64,000 bases of DNA from Clostridium transplantifaecale (lineage in GTDB: Bacteria > Bacillota > Clostridia > Lachnospirales > Lachnospiraceae): contig NZ_UYZY01000001.1 in the NCBI RefSeq assembly GCF_900626075.1, positions 806,001-870,000 on the forward strand. Reading direction: 5' to 3'. The notes under the pieces are model-generated. The model was not told the DNA's origin and ran no database searches. It saw only the letters and a program-made list of their open reading frames with translations. Every line of letters begins with the position of its first letter. The first letter of the stretch is position 1. Positions 18,140 through 26,714 of this stretch are shown here, in pieces. The translations under genes and the position numbers were made by a program.

Positions 18140-18895
18140 ATGAATGCCTCAGTAAAAATCAGAAACGTTGTATTCGGAGAAGGAATCCCGAAAATCTGCA
18201 TTCCGCTCACGGACACGAATTTGGATGGACTGCGTCAGTCCGTCAAAGCAATGGAAAACGCCCCCTTCGACTTTGTAGAATGGCGCGCGGATTTTTACCA
18301 GAATATTGAAAATCCGCAGGTGCGATTTCAGGCCATGGCATATCTTCGCGAGTTGCTTAAGGAGATTCCGGTCCTGTTCACGATCCGTACCGACCTAGAG
18401 GGAGGAAAGCTGAGACTCAGCACGGAGGATTACACTGCCCTGAATCTTGCCGCCATAGAGAGCGGCCTCGTGGATTTGGTCGATGTGGAACTTTCAAGGG
18501 GCGATGATACGATGAAAACGCTGGTAGAAGCCGCCCATCAGGCCGGGGTGAAGATTATCGCCTCCCGCCACGACACCGCCTCAACGCCTTCCAAGGAGGA
18601 GATTGTAGGCCATCTCTGTGAGATGCAGCAGCTCGGGGCCGATATTGCCAAATTTGCCGTAATGCCCCGGAATGACCGCGATGTACTGACACTGCTCGAC
18701 GCCACGCTCACGATGAGGGAGGAACATCAGGAGACGCCCGTTATCACGATGTCCATGGGTCGTCAGGGCGCCATCAGCCGAATTTGCGGCAGCGTATTTG
18801 GTTCCGCCATCACCTTCGGCACCGCAGGCAAAGCATCCGCCCCGGGCCAGCTCCCCGCCGATCTGCTCTCCAACTTTATAACAAGTCTTGCATAA
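18140..18895 (+). CDS. aroD: Type I 3-dehydroquinate dehydratase
   Basis: 251 aa, the usual length. Converts 3-dehydroquinate to 3-dehydroshikimate through a Schiff base. Visible signature residues: EWRADFYQ near 50, TIRTDLEGG near 80, catalytic His in ASRHDTAS (about 145) and Schiff-base Lys in ADIAKFAVMP (about 170), with MGRQGAISR near 213. AAGGAG 8 nt before ATG. It stands alone, without other shikimate genes, as often happens for type I enzymes that act in quinate/shikimate catabolism or as a second isozyme. Confidence 0.96.
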   Translation: MNASVKIRNVVFGEGIPKICIPLTDTNLDGLRQSVKAMENAPFDFVEWRADFYQNIENPQVRFQAMAYLRELLKEIPVLFTIRTDLEGGKLRLSTEDYTALNLAAIESGLVDLVDVELSRGDDTMKTLVEAAHQAGVKIIASRHDTASTPSKEEIVGHLCEMQQLGADIAKFAVMPRNDRDVLTLLDATLTMREEHQETPVITMSMGRQGAISRICGSVFGSAITFGTAGKASAPGQLPADLLSNFITSLA

Positions 18896-18913
18896 GAACG
18901 GTATATGCATTCA

Positions 18914-18939
18914 GGGAGGCGTATTCATTTACGCCTCCC
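18914..18939. terminator. Terminator between aroD and VWA gene
   Basis: GGGAGGCGT (18914-18922) pairs with ACGCCTCCC (18931-18939), followed by CCTTTTT on the plus strand. It ends aroD and overlaps the last codons of the convergent VWA gene. Confidence 0.85.
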
Positions 18940-20131
18940 CCTTTTTAAGTTCTTTGATCGCCGCCTCCAGGCCGCGCGCCGTCAGCTGGAACATGGGAAA
19001 ACATTCGCGTACCAGACCGATGGTCCGGGAAGCGGCATCGTAGTCCCAGAGTTTCTCATGTAATGGATTCAGCCAGACCGATGACGGGAAACGTTTCTTC
19101 AGCGCCTTCAGCCAGTAAATCCCCTCTTTTTCATTCTCGTGGTAATAATCAAGAGTGCCTCCCGGCTCCAGAAGTTCGGACGGAGCCATCAGTGCGTCCC
19201 CTACAATAATTACCTTATATTCCGGTTTCAGGTTTTGGAATACCCACTCCGTGGAAATCTTGTCATCCCACGAACAGCCCGGCTCGGTAAACAGCTGATC
19301 GTAAAAGCAGTTGTGAAAATAGTACACCTTCAAATCCTTGAACTGGGATGCCTGGTTCACAGCCTGGAAGAGACGGTTGCACATATCGGCATAAGCCCAC
19401 ATGGACCCGCCGCTGTCCATCAGAAGCAGAAGCTTCGTCTGGTTCTTTCTCGGCCGCTCCATCACCAGTTCCAGACGCCCTCCCCGATCGCAGGTCTTTT
19501 CAATGGTTTTTGTCACATTCAGTTCTGTTTTAGCCCCGTCCTCCTTGCTGGACAAAAGCCTCAGTTTTCTGAGCGCCACCTGAAACTGCCTTAACTGCAG
19601 TACCTTATCTTCGCGGAAGTCCTTATAATTACGCTCCGCCGCCACTTTTAACGCACTTCTGTTCATTCCGGCCCCATGGACGCGGATTCCTTTCGGCGCG
19701 TAGCCGGAATGGCCGAACGCTGTGGTTCCTCCGGTTCCGACCCACTTATTTCCCCCGTGATGCTGCTCTTTCTGCTCTGCCAGCCTCTGTTCCATCAGAC
19801 GGCGTATCTCTTCGATATCCATCTTTCCCCAGGCCGCGTCCGCTTCTTCCCTGTCGAAAGGCGTCTGCGTCATTGCCCTCGAAAGCCAGCGGGCCAGCTC
19901 CTCCGGAAGGCAGTCCTGTTCTTTTATATTTTTAAAGTACTCTAAAAACGCCTGATCAAACCTGTCGTAATCAGACTCCTTCTTCACCAGGATTGAACGC
20001 GCCATGTGATAAAATTCCGTCAGGCTGGCTTCATTCAGATTCAAATCCAGCGCGTCCATCAGGCAGGTCCACTCATTTAGACTGGTTTTCATGCCGTAAC
20101 CGCGCAGAATATATAAGAAATCAGTAAACAT
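18929..20131 (-). CDS. VWA (CoxE-like) domain protein
   Basis: 400 aa. Residues 1-190 are helical and charged, with a basic Gly-rich stretch (GGNKWVGTGGTTAFGHSGYA). The C-terminal VWA domain has a MIDAS-like DSGGSM and ends with a second metal-site region. Such proteins work with MoxR ATPases as chaperones that insert cofactors or remodel enzymes. It overlaps the MoxR gene by 11 nt, a classic pair. No cofactor enzyme lies next to it except the aldehyde dehydrogenase just upstream. Confidence 0.88.
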   Translation of the reverse strand: MFTDFLYILRGYGMKTSLNEWTCLMDALDLNLNEASLTEFYHMARSILVKKESDYDRFDQAFLEYFKNIKEQDCLPEELARWLSRAMTQTPFDREEADAAWGKMDIEEIRRLMEQRLAEQKEQHHGGNKWVGTGGTTAFGHSGYAPKGIRVHGAGMNRSALKVAAERNYKDFREDKVLQLRQFQVALRKLRLLSSKEDGAKTELNVTKTIEKTCDRGGRLELVMERPRKNQTKLLLLMDSGGSMWAYADMCNRLFQAVNQASQFKDLKVYYFHNCFYDQLFTEPGCSWDDKISTEWVFQNLKPEYKVIIVGDALMAPSELLEPGGTLDYYHENEKEGIYWLKALKKRFPSSVWLNPLHEKLWDYDAASRTIGLVRECFPMFQLTARGLEAAIKELKKGEA

Positions 20132-20933
20132 ATCGGTTCTCCGCCTGTTTTAAGTCCTCTGTTTTCTTCAGAAGAACGCCTGCAAAGGGGATTTCCTTTT
20201 CCAGTGTGCCGATTGGAATCCCTCCGATATGGAGGGCCTGTATCCAGTCTAAAACTTCCGAAGTTCCCGGTTTTTTCTGAATTCCCTTCATATCACGTAT
20301 CCTGTAAAACGCATCCAACACACCCCCAATCAGTGTTTCCTCAAGATCCGGATAGTGCGCTTTAATAATCCGTTCCATCATCGGCGCATCGGGAAACGCG
20401 ATATAATGGAAGATACAGCGTCTCAGGAACGCATCGGGCAGCTCCTTTTCCGCGTTGGATGTGATAATGACAATCGGCCTCACCTTCGCTTTTACGGTCT
20501 CCCCCGTCTCCGGTATATAGAATTCCATCTGGTCCAGCTCCCAGAGAAGATCGTTGGGAAACTCCAGATCGGCCTTATCGATCTCGTCTATGAGAAGCAC
20601 CGCCTGTTTTTCCCGTTTGAAAGCCTCTCCCAGCTTGCCGAGACGGATGTATTTTGCAATGTCGCCCACACCCTCCTCGCCGAACTGGCTGTCGTAGAGA
20701 CGCTGGACCGTGTCATAGACGTAAAGCCCGTCCTGCGCTTTGGTGGTGGACTTAATATTCCAGATTAAAAGTTCCATGTCCATGGATTTTGCAATTGCTT
20801 CCGCCAGCATCGTCTTGCCGGTTCCTGGTTCGCCTTTTATTAACAGCGGCTTTTTAAGCGCAGCCGCTATGTTGACACTGCGGATCAGTTCATCCGACGC
20901 TATATAGTTCTCATTTCCGTGAAATTGCAGCAT
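20121..20933 (-). CDS. MoxR-type AAA+ ATPase
   Basis: 270 aa. Walker A GEPGTGKTMLAEAIA near residue 37, Walker B AVLLIDEIDKAD near 112, sensor 1 IITSNAEKELPDAFLRRC with arginine finger. MoxR ATPases act as ring-shaped chaperones together with VWA proteins. GGAGGAGG stands 8-9 nt before ATG. A hairpin lies between it and the aldehyde dehydrogenase, so only part of the upstream transcript may continue into this pair. Confidence 0.92.
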   Translation of the reverse strand: MLQFHGNENYIASDELIRSVNIAAALKKPLLIKGEPGTGKTMLAEAIAKSMDMELLIWNIKSTTKAQDGLYVYDTVQRLYDSQFGEEGVGDIAKYIRLGKLGEAFKREKQAVLLIDEIDKADLEFPNDLLWELDQMEFYIPETGETVKAKVRPIVIITSNAEKELPDAFLRRCIFHYIAFPDAPMMERIIKAHYPDLEETLIGGVLDAFYRIRDMKGIQKKPGTSEVLDWIQALHIGGIPIGTLEKEIPFAGVLLKKTEDLKQAENRYVY

Positions 20934-20954
20934 TGTTATTTTCCTCCTCCAAAA

Positions 20955-20988
20955 CAGGGCACAGAGCTTACCTTTGCTCTGCGCCCTG
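20955..20988 (-). terminator. Hairpin after aldehyde dehydrogenase gene
   Basis: 13-nt arms with one mismatch (20955-20967 with 20976-20988, core CAGGGC/GCCCTG and CAGAGC/GCTCTG), followed on the minus strand by TTTTG. Terminator or attenuator before the MoxR gene. Confidence 0.7.
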
Positions 20989-21008
20989 CCTTTATGTTAC
21001 TATCAAAC

Positions 21009-22445
21009 TTATTCTTCGTCCATACCTGGTTTGAAGAAGTCACCAAACAGTTCTTCATTGGACGGCATATCTTCCGGAAGAGGACGTGCTACCCATGTTG
21101 TGTTCATGTAGTGCTTTAATGCGATGTTTTCGGAAACAATGTTTCCTCCCCATGTTCCGCAGCCCATGGATGATGTTGGAGGCATTCCGTTTGTGGAGGA
21201 ACCGGAGTTACCTCTGTTGTTTGGCTGGCGTACCATAATACGGGATACGGGAGCTGCCATTCCAAGTCTGTGAATGTGCTCGTCGTCGAAGGAGTAGATA
21301 CCACAGGAGTGGCCTTTTCCGCCTACGTTGAAGATAGCCTGCATCATGGTCAGGGCATTCTCAAACTCTCCCTCGTACTTGAAGAGGCTTAACAGTGTGG
21401 TCAGTTTCTCGCTGGAGAAGAAGAACTCTTTTCCAATCTCACCTATTCCGCCGCCTGTTACTGCGATGAACTTGCGGTCTTCCGGAATCTCGAATCCGGC
21501 GATCATAGCCAGCTTCTGTGGGCTGATGGCTACGGTCTGCGGCAGACGGTGGCCTGTCTCATCCCACATAACCTTCTTGATCATCTCAGCCTCTTCCTCG
21601 TTGGCAAGGTAAGCGCCTTCTGCCTCCAGAGCCTTTACGAAATCATCGTAGATAGACTCATGGATTACCAGGTTGCCATCACAGGAGCAGCCTGAACCGA
21701 AGTCGGATGTCTTGGAAATACGTGTATTGCTGGCTGCCTCTTTCTGACGCTCCGGTGTGTTGCAGGTGTCATCGATGATGACGGTTGCGTTTCCTGCGCC
21801 TGAACCGTATGCAGGAACACCTGCGGAGTAAGCGGATTTAACCATTGGGCGGCCGCCTGTTGCGATGATGAGGTCTGCACGTTTCATCAGCTCGTTGGTC
21901 AGGGAGATGGACGGCTCTTTGATACCCTGGATGATGTCGGCCGGTGCGCCTTCGCGTACAAGAGCCTCACGGATGATATCAATACACTTGTTGGTTACGT
22001 TTTTAGCACGTGGATGCGGGGAGCAGATGATTACGTCTCTTGCCTTGATCGCGTAGATAATCTGTCCTGCAGGTGTTAAACATGGGTTTGTGGTTGGAAC
22101 CAGGGAAGCGATAACGCCGACTGGTTTTGCATATTTCACAAGTCCTTTTTCTTTATTCTCCTCGATGATGCCGACGCTCTTAGCGCGGAGGCAGTCTCTC
22201 AGGATGAGCTTGATTTTGTTGCGTTTGTTTCTCTTTGTGACTTTGTCGCCGAGGGAAGTCTCATCAACAGCCTCGTCACAGATTGGAGCCCATACTTTCA
22301 TATCGCATACAGCGGCAGCGACAGCCTGGCAGAGGCGGTCAACGCGCTCCTGGTCATATGTAGCGATAATGTCGGCTGCAACGCGTGCGCGTGCTACCAT
22401 TTCTTCGATCATCTGGATCTGCTCTGGGGTTACTTCTTTTGCCAT
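21009..22445 (-). CDS. Acylating-type aldehyde dehydrogenase
   Basis: 478 aa, CoA-acylating aldehyde dehydrogenase fold (EutE/SucD/AdhE-N relatives). Visible: VGVIASLVPTTNPCLTPAGQ, PHPRAKNVTNKC, GNATVIIDD. The nucleophile lies in DFGSGCSCDGN (Cys253, with Cys255 two residues later) instead of the usual FDNGxxCxSEQ, so it belongs to a divergent branch, some members of which act on sulfoacetaldehyde or succinate semialdehyde. The expected reaction is aldehyde + CoA + NAD(P)+ to acyl-CoA. Its promoter is shared in design with the AraC gene at 28758-31076, suggesting a role in the same catabolic pathway. Confidence 0.85.
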   Translation of the reverse strand: MAKEVTPEQIQMIEEMVARARVAADIIATYDQERVDRLCQAVAAAVCDMKVWAPICDEAVDETSLGDKVTKRNKRNKIKLILRDCLRAKSVGIIEENKEKGLVKYAKPVGVIASLVPTTNPCLTPAGQIIYAIKARDVIICSPHPRAKNVTNKCIDIIREALVREGAPADIIQGIKEPSISLTNELMKRADLIIATGGRPMVKSAYSAGVPAYGSGAGNATVIIDDTCNTPERQKEAASNTRISKTSDFGSGCSCDGNLVIHESIYDDFVKALEAEGAYLANEEEAEMIKKVMWDETGHRLPQTVAISPQKLAMIAGFEIPEDRKFIAVTGGGIGEIGKEFFFSSEKLTTLLSLFKYEGEFENALTMMQAIFNVGGKGHSCGIYSFDDEHIHRLGMAAPVSRIMVRQPNNRGNSGSSTNGMPPTSSMGCGTWGGNIVSENIALKHYMNTTWVARPLPEDMPSNEELFGDFFKPGMDEE

Positions 22446-22527
22446 AATTGTAATTCTCCTTTACATTATATAGTTTAAGTGCAGCTGTTCAATACGTTTG
22501 CTGTTAACCTGTCCTTACGGTAATTTC

Positions 22528-22594
22528 AGTATATATGCCGCGGCCCCAAAAGTCTAATACCGGAATTCTCTCATGTTCATAGAGAGAATCTATT
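22528..22594 (-). promoter_or_regulatory. Promoter with LysR-type box, aldehyde dehydrogenase
   Basis: On the minus strand: ATAGA-N5-TCTAT palindrome (a T-N11-A LysR box, 22580-22594), then GGTATTAGAC-type -35 (TTAGAC at 22552-22557), 18 bp, then TATACT-GAAA (-10 at 22528-22533). The start site would be about 75 nt before the aldehyde dehydrogenase ATG. The same design is found upstream of the AraC gene. The box may also serve the divergent esterase. The rest of 22446-22789 shows no gene. Confidence 0.65.
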
Positions 22595-22789
22595 GATTTT
22601 CGGGGTTTAACATTTTTCACTATCGTTAACATTTCTTGTGAATTCCAAAGCAGTTGTCCAAACAGGAAAAAGCGTCAATTTCCTTTTGTAGAAAGGTATA
22701 GTAAGATAAATTTATCAGACGGCGGCAGGTACATTTCTTCCCGGACCCGACCGCCGGCCAAAATCAATCGCTAAACAGGAGGTATTATC

Positions 22790-23743
22790 ATGAATGAAAC
22801 AGCTTATCCAGGCTATGAATATCATCTGAATTTGTACGATATCATTGCCAACGGTTCGGAAGAGGAGCAGGAAAAAGCCCGTGAAGAACAGAGGAAATAT
22901 ATCAGCGGCTATGTTCTTCCGGAGGGAATGACCATGAAGGACATCACCATAACCGGCCCGGACGGGAATCCTCTCACCCTGCGCGTCTATACACCGGCCA
23001 ATCTGCCGGAACACGCACCGATGCTTCTGGAGGTTCACGGCGGCGGCTTTGTCGGCGGCAGTCTGGACATAGATAATTACCGCTGTATCTATCTGGCACA
23101 GCACACGCCCTGTATCGTGATCGGCGTAGACTACCGGCTCTGCAATGAAAGCATCCACTTCCCGGCTCCCCTTATGGACTGTTACGCGGCCCTGAACTGG
23201 ATTTACGAACATGGCGGTGAGCTGGGCGGCGACAGGGAACGCATTGCCGTCCACGGCACCAGCGCCGGAGCCAACCTGACGGCCGGTCTGGCCCTGTATG
23301 CCCGAGACCACGGAGGACCGAAGATCACGATGAGCATTCTCAACTGCCCTCCCCTGACCATAGAGACCTTTACCTCCACCATCCAGAACAGCCAGTACTC
23401 GTTAGGAAGCGGTTCCTTCGGGGAATCGGTGGAATACATTTACCTCAATGATAACGGATACAATGGAGGAATGCCCAATTACTATGCAATGCCCGGGTAT
23501 TGCCGGGATCTCAGACATCTTCCCGCCACTTATATCATCGCGGCCGAATACGATCCGCTCCGCGACGACGGGCTGGCCTATGCAAACCGCCTCCTGAAAG
23601 CCGGAGTTCCCTGCGAAGTCATTGTCGCGCCGCGTGTCGGCCACGGATTCTGCGTCGTGGATCACCCGCTGACAAGATGGGTTCACAATGGGGTGTGCGC
23701 CTCCCTTCGGAGGGAATTCGGGATGGAGATTGGCGAATTTTAG
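22790..23743 (+). CDS. Alpha/beta hydrolase (HSL-type esterase)
   Basis: 317 aa with HGGGFVGG near residue 84, GTSAGA near 160, EYDPLRDD and VGHGF: full catalytic set for the HSL esterase family. No signal peptide. AGGAGG is 8 nt before ATG. It is a paralogue of the esterase at 15821-16771; both start with the PGYEYHL/PGYENHL segment and end with SLRREFGM or SFRREFGM. It is divergent from the aldehyde dehydrogenase, separated by the LysR-type box, and may release an alcohol or acid fed into that enzyme (inference). Confidence 0.88.
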   Translation: MNETAYPGYEYHLNLYDIIANGSEEEQEKAREEQRKYISGYVLPEGMTMKDITITGPDGNPLTLRVYTPANLPEHAPMLLEVHGGGFVGGSLDIDNYRCIYLAQHTPCIVIGVDYRLCNESIHFPAPLMDCYAALNWIYEHGGELGGDRERIAVHGTSAGANLTAGLALYARDHGGPKITMSILNCPPLTIETFTSTIQNSQYSLGSGSFGESVEYIYLNDNGYNGGMPNYYAMPGYCRDLRHLPATYIIAAEYDPLRDDGLAYANRLLKAGVPCEVIVAPRVGHGFCVVDHPLTRWVHNGVCASLRREFGMEIGEF

Positions 23744-23781
23744 TTTTCTTTTACCGCACTTAACGGCGTATAAACCAAGCA

Positions 23782-23838
23782 AACCAGCAACAAGCTCCTT
23801 CCCAATTAGATTGATTGGTAAGGAGCTTGTTGCTGGTT
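23782..23838. terminator. Long inverted repeat between convergent genes
   Basis: 25-nt arms (23782-23806 and 23814-23838) with one mismatch and a 7-nt loop. It lies between the esterase (+) and carboxylesterase (-) ends. There is no T-run on either side, so it is a very stable RNA hairpin that could act as a 3' stabiliser, bidirectional end or remnant of a mobile repeat. Confidence 0.6.
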
Positions 23839-23910
23839 CGGTTCAATTGGCGGAAAACTCATATACTGCCTTCCACTCCGCCGTCTTTCAGAGGCGTCCA
23901 CCTTCTTCAA

Positions 23911-25383
23911 TTAAATCTTTTTCCTGCACTCTACCCTTGCATTCGCGGGTCTCTTAAACATCTCAATTTGCTTGTCCAGTCTCATTGTCAGGGGTTGTTT
24001 TGCCCGATACGGCTCCCATTTTGGAAGCGCACTGTCTCCTTTTCCATTTGGCGTGCCATATTTTACAAAGTTCGCCCAGTAGGTACTGCAGGCGTCGGCC
24101 AGGAGGTAATCCTCTCCCTCCCATGGCCTCCAGGAACGCATCAGCGTCCGGAACACATACCACAGGTCTGCCGCATGGAACGGTCCCATATCATCCCCCG
24201 GAAGCATGCGTTCCAGGCTGTAAATGAAGGTCTGACCCTTCCCCTGACACTCCCGCAGTTCGGCAAACGCCTCCGCCGCGCTCTGCAGCAGCTCCGTTGC
24301 CATGGCTTTCTGATATTCGGCAAATTCCGGGCCATCCTGCGGGCAGAGAGCGAGATAATCCCCGGCCTTGTCTCCCAGCGCCTCCTGCATCACCTGTTCC
24401 AGATGGCCTCTGTTCCTGGCAAAAACCAGGCCCTCCATAGCCGTATATCCAATCAGGCAAGGCATCTTCGGCGTCTCACCGGCCCTGCAGCATTCCACCA
24501 TGCTTTTCTCCAGGACATATCCGTCCACCACCGGCCCGCGTTGAAGCTCCGGGCCCGGCATCGTCTCTTTCCACCGTTTCAGCAGTTCCGCCCCGGACAG
24601 CGTCCTCGCCTCCTCTATCGTAGAAACTCCGAGAGCAGCCAGACTTGTGCGTTCTTCCGCCTTTTTCAGGTTTGGAAACTCCATATCCGGAAATGGAGAC
24701 AGGCCGCCTCCGCTCTGCATGATCGCCTTTGCATAAAGTCCTTTTGTCAGAGGGGAACACACCAGCGCCTGCACACAGCATGCTCCGGCCGACTGTCCGG
24801 CCAGGGTAATCTGCTCGGGATCGCCTCCGAATGAAGCAATATTTCTTCTGACCCAGCGAAGAGCCGCAATCTGATCTAACAGCCCGTAATTTCCCGATAT
24901 GCCATACTCATTCTCATTATCCAGTTCCGGATGGACCATCCATCCAAATATATTAAGCCTGTAATTGATCGTAACGAGAATTACGCCCTTTCTGGCAAAA
25001 TGCTCCCCGTCAAAATGGGCGGAATGGCCATATCCGGTCATAAACGCCCCTCCGTGGATCCAGAACAGGACGGGAAGCTTTTCATCCGCAGACTGCGCAG
25101 GCGTCCATACATTCAGGTACAGACAATCCTCGCTCATCTCCTCCTCACAGGGATAAAATTCCTTCTCATAAAAGCTTCCTTTTCCAACTCCGAGCTGATA
25201 ACACCTGGCCGATGCCCTGGCGCAATCTCTCACGCCGTCCCAGCCTGCTGCCGGTTCGGGCGCTCTCCATCTACGCTTTCCTGTCGGCGGCGCCGCATAC
25301 GGGATTCCGTAAAAGGCCGTGATACTTGGCCACCCGCAGGGCACTCCAAGGATTTTTCCATTTTCAACCGTTACTTCTCTCAT
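23911..25383 (-). CDS. Type-B carboxylesterase
   Basis: 490 aa, the usual length. Nucleophile elbow LAGQSAGACCVQAL near residue 195, oxyanion segment WIHGGAFMTGYG near 112, SEDCLYLNVWTP near 88, and catalytic His in GPFHAADLWYVF near 400. It hydrolyses carboxylic esters in the cytoplasm (no signal peptide seen). It is the last gene after the TRAP genes on the same strand, with 102 nt between it and dctP, so the imported TRAP substrate may be an ester or its product. Confidence 0.92.
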   Translation of the reverse strand: MREVTVENGKILGVPCGWPSITAFYGIPYAAPPTGKRRWRAPEPAAGWDGVRDCARASARCYQLGVGKGSFYEKEFYPCEEEMSEDCLYLNVWTPAQSADEKLPVLFWIHGGAFMTGYGHSAHFDGEHFARKGVILVTINYRLNIFGWMVHPELDNENEYGISGNYGLLDQIAALRWVRRNIASFGGDPEQITLAGQSAGACCVQALVCSPLTKGLYAKAIMQSGGGLSPFPDMEFPNLKKAEERTSLAALGVSTIEEARTLSGAELLKRWKETMPGPELQRGPVVDGYVLEKSMVECCRAGETPKMPCLIGYTAMEGLVFARNRGHLEQVMQEALGDKAGDYLALCPQDGPEFAEYQKAMATELLQSAAEAFAELRECQGKGQTFIYSLERMLPGDDMGPFHAADLWYVFRTLMRSWRPWEGEDYLLADACSTYWANFVKYGTPNGKGDSALPKWEPYRAKQPLTMRLDKQIEMFKRPANARVECRKKI

Positions 25384-25485
25384 CTGTCTGACCTACCTTC
25401 CACAGTAAGAGTCCAGCCCTGGGCGTATCATAAAACATTTCTGTCGTCTGACCGCCCCGGACCGAACTCTTATCTCAATTATGTA

Positions 25486-26628
25486 TTATTTTGCAGCGGC
25501 TTTGGCAGCCTCAACGTAGCTGTCCACAAAAGCCGGATCGATGTTTTCTTTCATCATGTCGATTACCACCTGGGATGCCTTACCGTACAGCTCCCTGATC
25601 TCATCTGTTACCGGCGTAACCTCAATGCCATAATCCGTCTGGCACAGTTTGGACATTCTGGCGTCGTCATCAGCGGTTCCTGCTAACTGATATCTCTCGC
25701 AAAACAGTACGAACTGGTCGCAGGCAAGCTTCTGCTCTTCACTCATACCGTCATATTTTGCCTTGTTCATCACATAAGTGCTTACAAACGGGATGTGGTT
25801 CGTCTCCACAACATATTTCTGTACTTCACAGAGTTTGGCCCCAACGATAGAGGCCCACGGATTTTCCTCTGCATCCAGCATTCCCTGCTGAAGGGCAATA
25901 TATAATTCTCCAAAGGCCAGAGGCGTTGGATTGGTTCCCAGCTCTTTCCAGAACGCCATATGGTATTTATTCTCCTGGGTACGGATGTTAAGTCCCTGAA
26001 GGTCTGCTGCCGTTGTAACCGGTTTGTTGCTGGACAGAATGCGGAAATCAGGTGCATACAGCGTAGCCAGATGCAGGCCTGCCTTATTGTAGTATGGTTC
26101 CAGCTGATCCTTAAAGTTTGATAAAACCTGATTGGCAGAGTCTACGTCCGTATACAGGCCGCCGATATCCAGCACCGCCAGCTCCGGAATCAGGCCGACC
26201 TGGGAGGTTGGAGCTCCCGTAAACATATCCACGCTTCCCATCTGCGCTCCCTCAATCAGTTCCACATCACCGCCAAGCTGGCCGCCCGGATAAAAATTCA
26301 CAACAAAGTTCCCGTCCGTCCATGATTTTGCCGCCTCAATTGCTGCATAAATGGCGTCTCCCATGACGGTGCCGTCCACCGTACCGGAACAGCCAAGCGA
26401 AAGTTCAATCGGATCGCAGGCAATACTTGTATTCAGCCCTTCCGATGCAATCGCGATAAGCTCCGCATTTCCCGCAGAAGCGGTAACGGAATCCGAACTC
26501 TCTCCGGCAGCTTTTGCCGCTGTCTCCGGACCGGCCGTGGCCGAACTTTCCTTGCCGGAGCCGCCGCAGCCCGCCATGGACAGAGCCATTGATACCGATA
26601 ATGTAATCGCAATAATTTTCTTTTTCAT
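25486..26628 (-). CDS. TRAP transporter solute-binding protein (DctP)
   Basis: 380 aa lipoprotein: signal peptide with lipobox LSMAGC (Cys21), then a Ser/Ala-rich linker and the DctP fold (AIEAAKSWTDGNFVVNFYPG, ADLQGLNIRTQENKYHMAFW, LGTNPTPLAFGELYIALQQG). The conserved Arg in NIRTQ normally binds the substrate carboxylate, so the ligand is probably an organic acid. GGAGG stands before ATG. First periplasm-type component of a tripartite system, anchored outside the membrane in this Gram-positive. Gene order is Q-M-P. Confidence 0.95.
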   Translation of the reverse strand: MKKKIIAITLSVSMALSMAGCGGSGKESSATAGPETAAKAAGESSDSVTASAGNAELIAIASEGLNTSIACDPIELSLGCSGTVDGTVMGDAIYAAIEAAKSWTDGNFVVNFYPGGQLGGDVELIEGAQMGSVDMFTGAPTSQVGLIPELAVLDIGGLYTDVDSANQVLSNFKDQLEPYYNKAGLHLATLYAPDFRILSSNKPVTTAADLQGLNIRTQENKYHMAFWKELGTNPTPLAFGELYIALQQGMLDAEENPWASIVGAKLCEVQKYVVETNHIPFVSTYVMNKAKYDGMSEEQKLACDQFVLFCERYQLAGTADDDARMSKLCQTDYGIEVTPVTDEIRELYGKASQVVIDMMKENIDPAFVDSYVEAAKAAAK

Positions 26629-26714
26629 TATGATTCCTCCTGAAATGATATGTTTTTATTTTTTATCGTACTTATTTGTTTTTCACTTGTTGTTCCTGTT
26701 TTGTTGTTCCTGTC

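Noticed and set aside
23963..24781. Overlapping frames inside the carboxylesterase gene
   Set aside because: High-G+C shadow frames of a full-length gene with all catalytic residues.
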